Counted from the stretch's first letter, positions 41,562 to 51,239 are shown. The stretch: DNA of 64,000 bases from Flavobacteriaceae bacterium (GCA_031277535.1 JAITMD010000005.1:124001-188000), one strand, 5' to 3'. The notes: a model not told the origin generated them from the letters alone. Numbers and translations are program-made.

Positions 41562-43070
41562 TTATTTTTTCATCGAACCTGTTTCTGCAAATCTTTGATG
41601 AAATTTGAAAGCTTCACCTAACAAGTGTGGTGTATGTCCACCTTTCTCCAAAGCACGAGAATAATAGTCTCTTAGCTCATCTTTATAATCCGGATGAGCA
41701 CAGTTTTCTATAATAACTTCTGCTCTTTCTCTTGGAGATAAACCTCTTAAATCAGCAAGCCCTTGATCTGTAACTAAAATATCAACATCATGCTCCGTGT
41801 GATCCACATGCGATACCATAGGTAATACATGCGAAATAACATTGTTCTCTTTTGAAGCTGCTTGTGTAACGAAAATACTTAAATAAGCATTACGCGCAAA
41901 ATCTCCAGAACCTCCAATACCATTCATAATTTTTGTACCACTAATATGTGTTGAATTTACATTTCCATAAATATCAAATTCAATAGCAGTATTAATAGCA
42001 ATAATTCCCAAACGTCTAATTACTTCTGGAGCATTACTTATATTTTGTGGACGCAAAACTAATTTATCTTTGTATTGATCAAAGTTTTTCAACAAACGCT
42101 CATAACATTCTTCTGTTACTGTAATAGATGAACCAGAAGCAAATGTCATTTTTCCTGAATCGATCAAATCAAAAGTACTATCTTGTAATACTTCAGAGTA
42201 CATAGTTAAATTCTCAAATGGACCATCAATAAATCCAGTAAGTACAGCATTAGCTACTTTTCCGATACCCGCTTGTATAGGTAATAAAGAATAAGTCAAT
42301 TTCCCTTTTTTCACTTCATCTTCAAAGAATTTAAGTAAGTGCTGAGAAATAGCTGTTGTTTTTACATCTGGCTCAGGTAATAGAGCAGGAGTATCCTCAA
42401 TGCTTGAGTACACAATTCCAACTACATTGTCTGGATTCAATCGAATAAAAGGTTCTCCTATGCGATCTTCAACAGAATGAATTGGAATAGATTCTCTTCT
42501 TGGTTGTTGTAAAGGAACACAGTTGTCGTGTATTCCCACTACACTATATGGAATAGCAGTATTTACTTCTACTAAAATTTTCTTTGCAACACTTGCAAAA
42601 TAAGCAGAGTTACCAATTGAAGTAGTTGGAATAATAAAACCATTTTCATCAATATATGTAGCTTCAATAATCGCAACATCTACTTGAGGAATATGTCCTT
42701 CTTGCAACTGTTCAATGGTTTCACTCAAATGTTGATCCATGTATTTCACTTTCCCTTCATTGATGCTTTTTCTCAATATAGAATCTGCTTGGAAAGGCAT
42801 ACGTCTAATCAACGCATTATTATTTGCTAAGTCAGCATCCGTAGTTTGTCCTAATGAAGCACCTGTTATTAAGGTAATCGCTACATTCTCATTTGCTGCA
42901 CGTTGAGCAAAAGCGGGTAAAATTGATTTACTATCTCCTGCTTTTGTAAACCCACTTGCTCCTACAATCGCTTTGTCTGGAATTAATAAGGCAGCTTCCT
43001 CTGCTGAGATGATTCTCTCACGATAAGGAGCATATTTAATCCTATCTAATTTCGAGTCTTCGTTCGTCAT
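41562..43070 (-). CDS. Succinate/acetate CoA-transferase (acetyl-CoA hydrolase family)
   Basis: 502 residues, class I CoA-transferase of the acetyl-CoA hydrolase/transferase family, here most like succinyl-CoA:acetate CoA-transferase. Seen: the N-terminal AAEEAALLIPDKAIVGASGFT-like stretch, QAGIGKVANAVLTGF, the glycine-rich GIGGSGDFARNAYLSIFVT, and VTDQGLADLRGLSPRERAEV with IIENCAHPDYKDEL. The expected active-site Glu lies in the AIEFDIYGNVNSTH region. In organisms with mqo it can close a variant TCA cycle by converting succinyl-CoA to succinate. Monocistronic with strong terminator. Confidence 0.88.
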   Translation of the reverse strand: MTNEDSKLDRIKYAPYRERIISAEEAALLIPDKAIVGASGFTKAGDSKSILPAFAQRAANENVAITLITGASLGQTTDADLANNNALIRRMPFQADSILRKSINEGKVKYMDQHLSETIEQLQEGHIPQVDVAIIEATYIDENGFIIPTTSIGNSAYFASVAKKILVEVNTAIPYSVVGIHDNCVPLQQPRRESIPIHSVEDRIGEPFIRLNPDNVVGIVYSSIEDTPALLPEPDVKTTAISQHLLKFFEDEVKKGKLTYSLLPIQAGIGKVANAVLTGFIDGPFENLTMYSEVLQDSTFDLIDSGKMTFASGSSITVTEECYERLLKNFDQYKDKLVLRPQNISNAPEVIRRLGIIAINTAIEFDIYGNVNSTHISGTKIMNGIGGSGDFARNAYLSIFVTQAASKENNVISHVLPMVSHVDHTEHDVDILVTDQGLADLRGLSPRERAEVIIENCAHPDYKDELRDYYSRALEKGGHTPHLLGEAFKFHQRFAETGSMKK

Positions 43071-43394
43071 TTTAAATTAAAATTTTAAGCTGTTACAATT
43101 TATATAGAATAAAATGAATTTTGAAAATAAAAAAGCATACAAAACAAATAAAAACAGAAAGAAAGTCTTTTTTATTAAAAAATTAAATAAATGCACAATA
43201 TTTTAAGATATAAAAATACTTCAAATATTGTATTCTTATTTATACAAAAAAAGAAAAAGTTCATTTTTTACTACTTCATATTAAAAAAAGATAGTTTGCA
43301 AAAATTATACTAAAGAAAAGAGGACAATTATTCAGAAAGTCCTCTCCTCAGTACTTAAAAAAGTATTTTTAAAAGTCAAAACTCAAACATTTAC
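43071..43394. other. Intergenic region upstream of the CoA-transferase gene
   Basis: 324 bp, extremely AT-rich, no coding frame of note; contains the terminator of the gene at 43395 (43319-43345). An exact TAnnTTTG was not found for the CoA-transferase gene. Confidence 0.45.
43319..43345 (-). terminator. Terminator of the small helical-protein gene
   Basis: AGAGGAC / GTCCTCT stem; on the minus strand it is followed by TTTTCTTT. Confidence 0.75.
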
Positions 43395-43784
43395 CTAATA
43401 CATATTTTGATATAAACGAAGCATACGATGTTGTTGTATTGAAGAGGAGATTTTATCTATTTCACCTACATATATATTTAGTAATTCCAAATTCATGAAT
43501 TTTTTATTGTATGCTTTCTTTAAATAAGTCTTTACTTCATACAGATAAACTAAAGAAATTGACATCTCTTTTAAATATTCATCAAAATTCTCTAATTGGG
43601 AAGCATAAGCGATTTTAGTAGGTATAAGTACTAATTTATCTTTCAGATCTCGAAGAAAATTATCATTGTCATCGTAGGTGTCATCTACAGATTCAAATTT
43701 GACTGCTAATCTAAATAATATTGTACTAAGCCTTACTGAATCAATCCAGGCATTGAAACTTTTAAAATCTTCCATAACATTCAT
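43395..43784 (-). CDS. Small helical protein, possible divergent four-helix-bundle family member
   Basis: The track's first codon (43811) is GTG; ATG at 43784 (MNVMEDFKSFNAWIDSVRLS) or at 43775 is more likely, giving 126-129 residues. All-helical in appearance. RDLKDKLVLIPTKIAYASQL followed by EYLKEMSISLVYLYEVKTYL loosely follows the pattern of 23S-rRNA-intervening-sequence four-helix-bundle proteins (IPSNIAEG...EF..FL.IA.GS..EL.T.L), without its EG motif. Cytoplasmic; function unknown. Single gene with terminator. Confidence 0.55.
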   Translation of the reverse strand: MNVMEDFKSFNAWIDSVRLSTILFRLAVKFESVDDTYDDNDNFLRDLKDKLVLIPTKIAYASQLENFDEYLKEMSISLVYLYEVKTYLKKAYNKKFMNLELLNIYVGEIDKISSSIQQHRMLRLYQNMY

Positions 43785-44365
43785 TTTTAAACAATTAATT
43801 TCATTTAACACACTTCAAAAGATATGCCTAATTAAATTAACTACGTGAAAGTATTTCAAATAAATTAAATTATTTCACACATTCAATGAATTATTAAAAT
43901 ATTAAGGTATTATTGTTTGAATATTTTACACAATTAATTAAGTTCCATAATTGTCCTCTGTAAATTGAATAGTAAAAAGTCCTTTTGTCAACTATTCTAT
44001 ATTAAATAAAGTGATATGTAATTGAAAATACCTACCATGTCATCCATTTAACAGAGTAGGAATAAGCTCATGTACCTTTTTACTTTTATAAATCTATACA
44101 CTCCTAAAAAAACAAACTCCTTTTTTTATATTAGCACTTATAAAAGGATTAAAATAGTTAGGTATAAGAAAAATAGATAGTTTTTTTTATAAACAAAGGG
44201 GGAATTATACTTTTATGTAGTTCTTTTTCAAAAAAAACATGATCTATTTTTTTAGAGACAAAAAATATAAAATACTAAAATTCAAATACATAATTATTTT
44301 TTACATTTTATATTCTATTTCGCTTATTATTTTAATCTCCCTATTTACAAGTGTTAGTTTACTAT

Positions 44366-44480
44366 CCTTGGGAAATTCTTTGGGTATTCTTGGGGTATTC
44401 GTAGGGAATGATTGGGTAGAACACCTGTTTGTCGAACAAAACTGCACGTATTCCCCAAGTAATCCCCTCCAAAAACAAAG
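44366..44480. other. GC-richer structured segment
   Basis: Contains TTGGGGTATTCG (about 44391) facing CGTATTCCCCAA (about 44448), an imperfect 12-bp inverted repeat with two mismatches, and TTTGT/ACAAA around CGA inside it. Composition and structure differ from flanks; may be an RNA element or a decayed insertion. Confidence 0.35.
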
Positions 44481-44589
44481 GATACTCCTGTAAAAAGTGT
44501 TAGACCTCCTATAATAGTATTTAGATAGAAACCAAAAATTATACAACAACTATATAAAATCATATAACAATTTCTTCATTTGTGTATAG

Positions 44590-44597
44590 TACTTTTG
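44590..44597 (+). promoter_or_regulatory. Putative sigma-A -7 element of the metal-efflux cluster
   Basis: TACTTTTG, 19 bp before the ATG at 44609; the ORF-track start at 44582 lies upstream of it, so the later ATG is preferred. Confidence 0.65.
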
Positions 44598-44608
44598 GCG
44601 GAGAGATT

Positions 44609-45022
44609 ATGAAAAAACTATTCGTCATATTATTCGCACTTTTGTACACAGCACTGGCTTCAGGCTTTAGTACATATCAGCACATCTGTAAGGGATTAGT
44701 GCAACAGACGAGTATGACTAACACTCAGTCAGACGATAGTAGCTGTGGTTTCTGTTCTAAAAAAGGGAATACAGTAAAAGAACCAAAGAAAAACTGTTGC
44801 AAAGAAAAAGTTGAAGTAGTAAAAGTAAAATCAGAAGTTCAAAATAGTTCCTTTAAAATTCTAAAAATAGCATTCTTTACAGATGCTATCTTACACCGCT
44901 ACTTTGGAGCAGTATATGAAGTAGTAGCTACAGTAAAAGACAACTTCACTACTTATACTTATTACTTATACAAGGTCAAAGCAGTACCTCTGTATATCAA
45001 GAATTGCGTTTATAGACTTTGA
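44609..45022 (+). CDS. Cys-rich exported protein (HYC_CC_PP-like)
   Basis: From ATG at 44609 (MKKLFVILFALLYTALASGF), 137 residues with a signal peptide. Cysteine pattern: H-x-C in YQHICKG, CGFC in SCGFCSKKG, and CC in KNCCKEKVEVVKV, then a long C-terminal part with VPLYIKNC. This resembles the small exported Cys-rich proteins (HYC_CC_PP type) that open RND-metal clusters in Bacteroidota. Likely a periplasmic copper- or similar metal-binding protein; metal binding is inference. First gene of a six-gene cluster on one strand. Confidence 0.72.
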   Translation: MKKLFVILFALLYTALASGFSTYQHICKGLVQQTSMTNTQSDDSSCGFCSKKGNTVKEPKKNCCKEKVEVVKVKSEVQNSSFKILKIAFFTDAILHRYFGAVYEVVATVKDNFTTYTYYLYKVKAVPLYIKNCVYRL

Positions 45023-45097
45023 TTAAATACAATATAACAAACCCCTATCTATAGTGGGTACACGTCTCATATTGTATAATTAATCACAACATTTCAC

Positions 45098-46489
45098 ATG
45101 AAAATTAATAGGATAGCACTGTTTGTCCTATTGGGTTCAGTATCTATATCTTATGCTCAGGAGCTAAAGTTAGATGCTGCACTAAAACAGGCTATAGAAC
45201 GATACGACCTTATTAAGGTTAAAGAAGCGAGACTTGCTGCTTCTCAAGAAAATACAATCAATCAAAAAGGAAACTACTTTCCAGACTTAACATTCGGTGC
45301 CCAACAAAGCTACGGTACCATTAACGCGCAGAACGGTCCTTTATACGCTTATGGAGGATTGGGATCAGCAGCTACCTCTATGCCCTTAGCAGAGCAAAAT
45401 TGGAATGCGGCTTTTGGTTCATTATATTTTGCTAATGTCAATTGGAATATCTTCTCTTTTGGTAAAATAAAAGAAGGGGTGAACATGGCAAAGGCTCAAC
45501 AGGAGGTTAACCTTAAGGATTTAGAACAAGAGATTTTTCAACAACAAGTAAAAGTAAGTGCTACCTACTTAAATCTATTAGCAGCTCAGCGTATTAAATA
45601 TGTGCAACAAAAGAATTTAGAACGCGCCAAAGTATTCCATGATGTTACAGCTGCTAAAGCTAAGAGTGGTTTGTTACCTCAAGTAGATGAGCGTTTGGCA
45701 ATGGCTGAAGTGGCTAATGCAGAAGCGCTACATATTAAATCTTATGACAAAGAGATAGAGTTCAATAAGCAACTGGCTGTTCTATTAGATGAACAGACTA
45801 AAACATATACATTAGACAATGTTTTTGTGTCTGAGAAACCTCTAATAGTAGAGGAGACTGTTAGATCTATAGATCAACATCCTATTTTACAATTACAGGA
45901 AAGTAAAATAGCACAAAGCGAATCGATGGAGCGCTTAGTAACTAAGGGAAGTTTACCTACACTTAACGGCTTTGGAGTATTGCAAGGAAGAGGATCTGGT
46001 TTTGACTGGAATTATGTTCAAGATAACAGTGCATACTCTACTGCTTATGGCAAGGGGGTAGGTATCGATAGAGGAAACTACTTAGTGGGGCTTCAATTGA
46101 CATGGAATATATCTAATTATTTTAGAACAACCTATAAGCGTAAACAACAAGAATATACAACAAAGAGTTTTGTGTATGAATTATCTCAGATGGATAAAGA
46201 GTTGACTAATCAAGTTGCTTTGACTAAAGAGAAATACAACAATGCTCAGGCAGTGTGGGCACAGTCCAAAATACAGTTAGAAGCAGCAGATGTCGCTTTT
46301 AAACAGCAGAAAGCTTTATATGACAATGGGTTGAGCAACTTAGTTGATTTTACCCAAGCTTTGTACACTTTACAACGTGCAGAGATTGACTATGAAATAG
46401 CTCAAAACAATGTGTGGCAATCACTATTGTTACAAGCTTCTGCCTACGGAGATATTCAATATTTGTTAAACGCTATTCCCCTAAAATAA
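45098..46489 (+). CDS. TolC-family outer membrane factor
   Basis: 463 residues: signal peptide MKINRIALFVLLGSVSISYA, then two repeated outer-membrane-efflux-protein domains with long coiled helices (ELKLDAALKQAIERYDLIKV; QVKVSATYLNLLAAQRIKYV; QKALYDNGLSNLVDFTQALY followed by LQRAEIDY). Forms the trimeric outer-membrane exit duct of a tripartite pump. Next gene (RND permease) begins 6 bp later, so they are co-transcribed; equivalent to CusC in copper-efflux systems. Confidence 0.93.
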   Translation: MKINRIALFVLLGSVSISYAQELKLDAALKQAIERYDLIKVKEARLAASQENTINQKGNYFPDLTFGAQQSYGTINAQNGPLYAYGGLGSAATSMPLAEQNWNAAFGSLYFANVNWNIFSFGKIKEGVNMAKAQQEVNLKDLEQEIFQQQVKVSATYLNLLAAQRIKYVQQKNLERAKVFHDVTAAKAKSGLLPQVDERLAMAEVANAEALHIKSYDKEIEFNKQLAVLLDEQTKTYTLDNVFVSEKPLIVEETVRSIDQHPILQLQESKIAQSESMERLVTKGSLPTLNGFGVLQGRGSGFDWNYVQDNSAYSTAYGKGVGIDRGNYLVGLQLTWNISNYFRTTYKRKQQEYTTKSFVYELSQMDKELTNQVALTKEKYNNAQAVWAQSKIQLEAADVAFKQQKALYDNGLSNLVDFTQALYTLQRAEIDYEIAQNNVWQSLLLQASAYGDIQYLLNAIPLK

Positions 46490-46495
46490 GATCGT

Positions 46496-49400
46496 ATGAA
46501 TTTAATTCGATTTGCCTTGCGCAAGCCTATATCTATTATGGTATTGGTAATAGGACTATTGTTCTTTGGAATAAAATCTTCTAAAGAAATTCCTGTAGAT
46601 ATACTTCCTGAGATGAATCTCCCTGTGGTTTATATTGCCCATTCATTTAATGGATATACACCACAACAGATGGAAGGTTACTTCACAAAGATGTATGTAA
46701 ATATGATGCTTTTTGCCAATGGGATAAAAAGTATCGACACTAAAAATACACAAGGGTTAACCCTGATGAAGATAGAGTTTTACGAAGGTACAGATATGGG
46801 AGAGGCTATTGCGTCTATCTCAGCACTTTCTAACCGTTCGGTAATCTTCTTACCACCAGGAGCACCACCACCGTTTATTATTCGTTTTGACGCTTCTTCT
46901 CAACCAGTTGGGCAGTTAGTATTCCGTTCAGAAACAAAGACGAATAATGAACTACAAGATATTGCCAACTTTGCCGCACGTCCTTTCTTGATTAAGATAC
47001 CAGGACTAACAACAGCACCGCCATTTGGAGGATCACCACGTACGATAGAGATCAACATTGATCCTAATAAGCTACGCACACACCATATTAGCCCAGAACA
47101 AGTGGTTGAGGCAATCAGCAGACAAAACGTAACAATGCCTTCTGGTAATGTATATGTAGGGGATAAAAACTATCTAACACCAACTAATAATACGTTAAAA
47201 ACAGTAGAAGAGTTTGGCAATATTCCTTTGTTTAAAGGACAAGTGGACAACGTGTTTATTCGAGATGTTGCTACCGTAAAAGATGGAGCAGATATCACGA
47301 CAGGATATGCCTTAGTAGATGGAAAGCGATCAGTATACATTAATATTGCTAAGTCTGGTAAAGCATCTACTTATGATGTGGTAGAAAAGTTAAAAGAGTC
47401 ATTGCCAATGATTCAAAACAACTTGCCAGATGATGTAAAGATATCATACGAGTTTGACCAATCAGTCAATGTAATTAACGCTGTTAAGAGTTTAATTGTA
47501 GAAGGAGTATTAGGAGCTTTGTTAACAGGATTAATGGTAATGCTGTTCTTAAGAAATCCAAGAGGAGCGCTTATCGTAATTATGACTATCCCGATTGCTA
47601 TTATTTCTGCTGTACTGTTTTTAAAGATGTTCGGTCAGACGATCAACATTATGACTTTGTCAGGATTAGCATTAGCGATTGGTATTTTGGTAGATGAGAG
47701 TACGGTAACTATTGAAAATATACACCAGCACTTTGCCCTCGGTAAGACTAAAGTACAGGCTATATGGGATGCGTGTAAGGAGATTGCCTTCCCTAAGTTA
47801 CTGATCTTATTCAGCATCTTGGCTGTATTTGCACCAGCCTTTATGATGACAGGTATTCCAGGAGCATTATTTATGCCGTTGGCAATGGCTATTGGATTTG
47901 CGATGACTGTATCATTCTTATTATCGCAGACATTTGTGCCTATTATGGCAAACTGGTTAATGAAGTACACCCCAGAGAAACACGCTATTCCTGAAGAAGC
48001 AAAAGGATTTGACAAGTTTAAGAATAGAGTAGTCGCTGGTATTGAAAAAGTGATGCCAATGAAGAAGATGATTGTGATAGGTTCTATTGTATTAGCCCTG
48101 TTGTCTGTTGGATTTATGTATCAGAATATTGGTAAAGACGTATTGCCAACAATAAACTCAAGCCAAGTACAGATGCGTATTACTGCTCCAGAAGGGACGC
48201 GTATAGAGCATACAGAAATGAAAGTGAAGAAGCTATTAACGGAGTTAGAAGATTTGTTTGGAAAAGAGAAAATCGCCATTTCATCTGCCTTTGTAGGACA
48301 ACACCCTTCTTCATTTGCGGTAAGCCCGATTTACTTGTATAACGCTGGCCCGCATGAAGCGTCTATGCAGATCGCATTCAAAGACTTTAGTGGTAATACA
48401 GATGAGTTAAAAGATCAGATACGAGAGCGCATAAAAGAGAAATTACCTGAACTAAAAATAACTTTTGAGCCAATTGAATTAACAGAGAAGATTCTAAGTC
48501 AAGGGACGAATACACCTATTGAGATTAGAGTATCTGGCATGATGCGTAAGATGAATATGATGACGGCTAATAAATTATTAGCTAAGTTAAATGAGTTGGA
48601 TTATATGCGTGATGTAAAAATGCCTATTTCTATGAATTATCCTTCTTATGAGATTAATATTGATAGAGTACGTGCAGCACAGTTAGGATTAGATGCGATG
48701 GACATTGCTAAATCAATGGTAGCGACTACAGCTTCATCAAGATATACGAATCGAAATATGTGGGTAGGAGGTATGATGGGTATCGCTTATGATGTACAGG
48801 TACAGATGCCACAGAATCAATTGGGGAGTAAAGAGGAGTTAGAGAATATTCCATTGAGCAAGAATGCTGATAGACCAGTGCTTAGTGATGTTGCTACAAT
48901 AACTGAGGGTAAGGCACTTGCAGAGAGTTATAATGAAGGAACGATGGGGTATGTAACTGTAATTGCCAATGTACATAAAACAGATTTGAATAGAGCCAAA
49001 GAAGATGTGCAAAAGGCAATAGCAGAATTAGGAGAGTTGCCTAAAGGGGTAAATGTGGAGCTTAAAGGTATGGCACCAGTATTAGATGATACAATGAAGA
49101 GTTTAGCTAATGGTTTATTGATTGCTGTTGTTGTTATCTTCTTGATGTTAACTGCTAACTTCCAATCGTTTAAAGTATCATTTGTGATCTTAACGACAGT
49201 GCCTTTCGTAATGTTAGGATCACTATTGTTATTAAAAGCGACTGGATCTACAGTGAACTTACAGTCTTATATGGGAATTATCATGTCTGTAGGGGTATCC
49301 ATAGCTAATGCGGTACTGCTAATTAACAATGCAGAGACACTGCGCAAAACAGGTTGGACATCTACAGCTGCGGCAATAGAAGCAACGAGATTACGTCTAA

Positions 49401-49654
49401 GACCAATTGCTATGACAACGATAGCGATGATAGCAGGTATGTTGCCTATGGCTATAGGACATGGAGAGGGAAGTGAGCAAGTAGCTCCTTTAGGACGTGC
49501 AGTAATTGGAGGACTATTAGCTTCTACAGTTTCAGTTCTTATTATTCTACCTATGGTATTTGCTTGGGTGATGAATAAAGTAACAAGAAACTCTCCGTCA
49601 TTGGATCCAGAAGACACAGAAAGCATTCACTATTTACCTACTGAAAACAAATAA
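46496..49654 (+). CDS. RND efflux permease (AcrB/CusA superfamily)
   Basis: 1052 residues, 12 transmembrane helices and two large periplasmic loops: full-length RND pump. N-terminus NLIRFALRKPISIMVLVIGL, porter domain SNRSVIFLPPGAPPPFIIRF, TM4 segment LALAIGILVDESTVTIENIH, TM10 segment MSVGVSIANAVLLINNAETL and RLRPIAMTTIAMIAGMLPMA. The proton-relay pair is D400-E401 instead of Asp-Asp, and the TM10 lysine of AcrB is replaced by Ala, so proton coupling differs from AcrB; the CusA/CzcA motif DFGxxVDGA is absent. Substrate is suggested by neighbours (metal) rather than by its own sequence. Confidence 0.93.
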   Translation: MNLIRFALRKPISIMVLVIGLLFFGIKSSKEIPVDILPEMNLPVVYIAHSFNGYTPQQMEGYFTKMYVNMMLFANGIKSIDTKNTQGLTLMKIEFYEGTDMGEAIASISALSNRSVIFLPPGAPPPFIIRFDASSQPVGQLVFRSETKTNNELQDIANFAARPFLIKIPGLTTAPPFGGSPRTIEINIDPNKLRTHHISPEQVVEAISRQNVTMPSGNVYVGDKNYLTPTNNTLKTVEEFGNIPLFKGQVDNVFIRDVATVKDGADITTGYALVDGKRSVYINIAKSGKASTYDVVEKLKESLPMIQNNLPDDVKISYEFDQSVNVINAVKSLIVEGVLGALLTGLMVMLFLRNPRGALIVIMTIPIAIISAVLFLKMFGQTINIMTLSGLALAIGILVDESTVTIENIHQHFALGKTKVQAIWDACKEIAFPKLLILFSILAVFAPAFMMTGIPGALFMPLAMAIGFAMTVSFLLSQTFVPIMANWLMKYTPEKHAIPEEAKGFDKFKNRVVAGIEKVMPMKKMIVIGSIVLALLSVGFMYQNIGKDVLPTINSSQVQMRITAPEGTRIEHTEMKVKKLLTELEDLFGKEKIAISSAFVGQHPSSFAVSPIYLYNAGPHEASMQIAFKDFSGNTDELKDQIRERIKEKLPELKITFEPIELTEKILSQGTNTPIEIRVSGMMRKMNMMTANKLLAKLNELDYMRDVKMPISMNYPSYEINIDRVRAAQLGLDAMDIAKSMVATTASSRYTNRNMWVGGMMGIAYDVQVQMPQNQLGSKEELENIPLSKNADRPVLSDVATITEGKALAESYNEGTMGYVTVIANVHKTDLNRAKEDVQKAIAELGELPKGVNVELKGMAPVLDDTMKSLANGLLIAVVVIFLMLTANFQSFKVSFVILTTVPFVMLGSLLLLKATGSTVNLQSYMGIIMSVGVSIANAVLLINNAETLRKTGWTSTAAAIEATRLRLRPIAMTTIAMIAGMLPMAIGHGEGSEQVAPLGRAVIGGLLASTVSVLIILPMVFAWVMNKVTRNSPSLDPEDTESIHYLPTENK

Positions 49655-49658
49655 AAAG

Positions 49659-50750
49659 ATGAAAAGAATATATATAGCATTAGTAAGCCTTGTAGTATTA
49701 ACAGCTTGTGCAGATAAGAAAACAGCTAAATCAACTGAAAAGAAAGAGGAGAAGACAGGAATGAACATGATGATGAATAAGATGGAGACTATTCCTTTAG
49801 AAAAGATAAATCCTACTGTTCCACTTCAGTTGCCAGGAGAATTAAGAGCAGATCAGCGTACAGAGATATTTGCTAAAGTGAACAGTTATGTAACTGATCT
49901 AAAAGTGGACATCGGAAGTGTAGTAAAGAAAGGACAAGTACTAATGATATTGGATGCTCCAGAAATACAAGCTCAGGTAGCTAATGCCCAAGCTAAATGG
50001 AAAGCACAAGAAGCTATCTATGTTGCTACAAAGGCAACTTATGATCGTACGATAAAGGCTAATCAGACAGAAGGAACTATAGCACCGGATTATTTAGAAC
50101 AGATAACAGCTAAGATGTTGGCAGATAAAGCTCAAGTAGCTTCGGCTAAGTCAGCTTATGAAGAGACGAGAAATATAGATCAGTATTTGGTTATCAGAGC
50201 ACCATTTGATGGAGTGATAACAGATAGACAAGTGGACAAAGGGGCTTATGTAGGGCCAATGAGTAAACTTCCCTTATTGACAGTAGAAGATACAAGAACA
50301 TTGAGATTAAAGTTGTCTATTTCGGAGGCGAATACACCTTATGTAAAGGAAGGTGATACGGTGAAGTTTAAAGTGCGTACACTACCTCAAAAAGAGTTTA
50401 CAGGGGTAGTAACACGTAAGGCAGGAAGTTTAGACTTAAAGCTTAGATCAGAGCAGATACAAGCTGATATCAACAATGCAGAACATTTATTAAAGCCAAA
50501 TATGATAGCTGATGCAACTGTCAATCTGAAAGGGGCAGAGCCGAGTTTCTTTGTTCCTAAATCTGCATTAGTAGATAGCAATCTTGGAATGTATGTGATA
50601 GAGGTAAAAAACGGAATAGCATATCACCGAAAAATCACTAAAGGGCGTGTAAACGGAATGATGATAGAAGTATTTGGAGACCTAACAGTAGGAGCTAAAA
50701 TATTAAAGATGGCTACTGAAGAAATAATGAATGAACAAAAATTAATGTAA
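49659..50750 (+). CDS. RND periplasmic adaptor lipoprotein (membrane fusion protein)
   Basis: 363 residues: lipoprotein signal (LVSLVVLTAC), then a short Lys/Met-rich linker (KTGMNMMMNKMETIP; Met clusters can bind Cu(I)), barrel-sandwich hybrid (LRADQRTEIFAKVNSYVTDL, VGSVVKKGQVLMILDAPEIQ-like), alpha-hairpin (ANAQAKWKAQEAIYVATKAT), beta-barrel (LRLKLSISEANTPYVKEGDT) and membrane-proximal domain. Links the RND permease with the outer-membrane duct. Four bp after the permease gene. The Met-rich segment supports a copper role but is short. Confidence 0.92.
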   Translation: MKRIYIALVSLVVLTACADKKTAKSTEKKEEKTGMNMMMNKMETIPLEKINPTVPLQLPGELRADQRTEIFAKVNSYVTDLKVDIGSVVKKGQVLMILDAPEIQAQVANAQAKWKAQEAIYVATKATYDRTIKANQTEGTIAPDYLEQITAKMLADKAQVASAKSAYEETRNIDQYLVIRAPFDGVITDRQVDKGAYVGPMSKLPLLTVEDTRTLRLKLSISEANTPYVKEGDTVKFKVRTLPQKEFTGVVTRKAGSLDLKLRSEQIQADINNAEHLLKPNMIADATVNLKGAEPSFFVPKSALVDSNLGMYVIEVKNGIAYHRKITKGRVNGMMIEVFGDLTVGAKILKMATEEIMNEQKLM

Positions 50751-50754
50751 TAAA

Positions 50755-51219
50755 ATGAGATTGAACATTATTAAAATAATTACTATAATAAGTATTACAC
50801 TTTTTATAGTTGCCTGTGGAAAAACCAAAAATGAGATTGAACCTGCTGCAAAACAAGGATTAGAACAATCTATGCAAGAGGCTCAACAGGTTGTTGAAAA
50901 AGAAAGAAAAGAAACAGGAACTTCTCAATATAAAAAAGGAGATAGTATACCTAAAGAACTGGTTTGCATGGTAAATGATGCTTTTATGGGGACAGAGCAA
51001 CTACTTGTAGAGTTTGAAGGTAAACAGTACTATGGTTGTTGTGAAATGTGCAAGGCGCGAATTCCAGAAGATAAAACAGTTCGTGTAGCTCTTGATCCCT
51101 ATACACTTAAAGAAGTAGATAAAGCAGAAGCATACATTGTAATGATAGGAAACAAAGGAGAAGTAGCATACTTTGCAAATGAAGATAATTATAAAAAATT
51201 CTTAGCTGAAGGTAAATAA
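50755..51219 (+). CDS. Cys-rich (TRASH-like) lipoprotein of the metal cluster
   Basis: 154 residues with lipobox (ITLFIVAC). The C-terminal half reads ELVCMVNDAFMGTEQLLVEF, then GKQYYGCCEMCKARIPEDKT, VRVALDPYTLKEVDKAEAYI. The Cys spacing (C-x23-C-x3-C) is close to the TRASH metal-binding motif (C-x19-22-C-x3-C). Probably a periplasmic metal chaperone or sensor for copper or a similar thiophilic ion; the function is inferred from Cys pattern and position right after the adaptor gene (4 bp). Confidence 0.72.
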   Translation: MRLNIIKIITIISITLFIVACGKTKNEIEPAAKQGLEQSMQEAQQVVEKERKETGTSQYKKGDSIPKELVCMVNDAFMGTEQLLVEFEGKQYYGCCEMCKARIPEDKTVRVALDPYTLKEVDKAEAYIVMIGNKGEVAYFANEDNYKKFLAEGK

Positions 51220-51239
51220 GATTAATTTGTATAATCAGG

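Larger units (their letters stand above)
43785..44608. other. Long intergenic region before the metal-efflux cluster
   Basis: About 820 bp. Three overlapping short ORFs in the track (44239-44493 +, 44301-44549 -, 44354-44563 -) have no recognisable product and overlap each other; none is accepted. The segment 44366-44480 is clearly richer in G+C than its flanks and contains repeated GGGTATTC/GGAATTC-like runs and small inverted repeats. The promoter of the cluster is at 44590-44597. Confidence 0.45.

Noticed and set aside
44239-44563. Three overlapping short ORFs (44239-44493 +, 44301-44549 -, 44354-44563 -)
   Set aside because: They overlap on opposite strands, show no family pattern, and rest on a repetitive GC-richer block; treated as non-coding.
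47635-48015. 126-codon antisense ORF in the RND permease gene
   Set aside because: Shadow of strong RND coding sequence; the same applies to 49267-49626 and 50387-50581.
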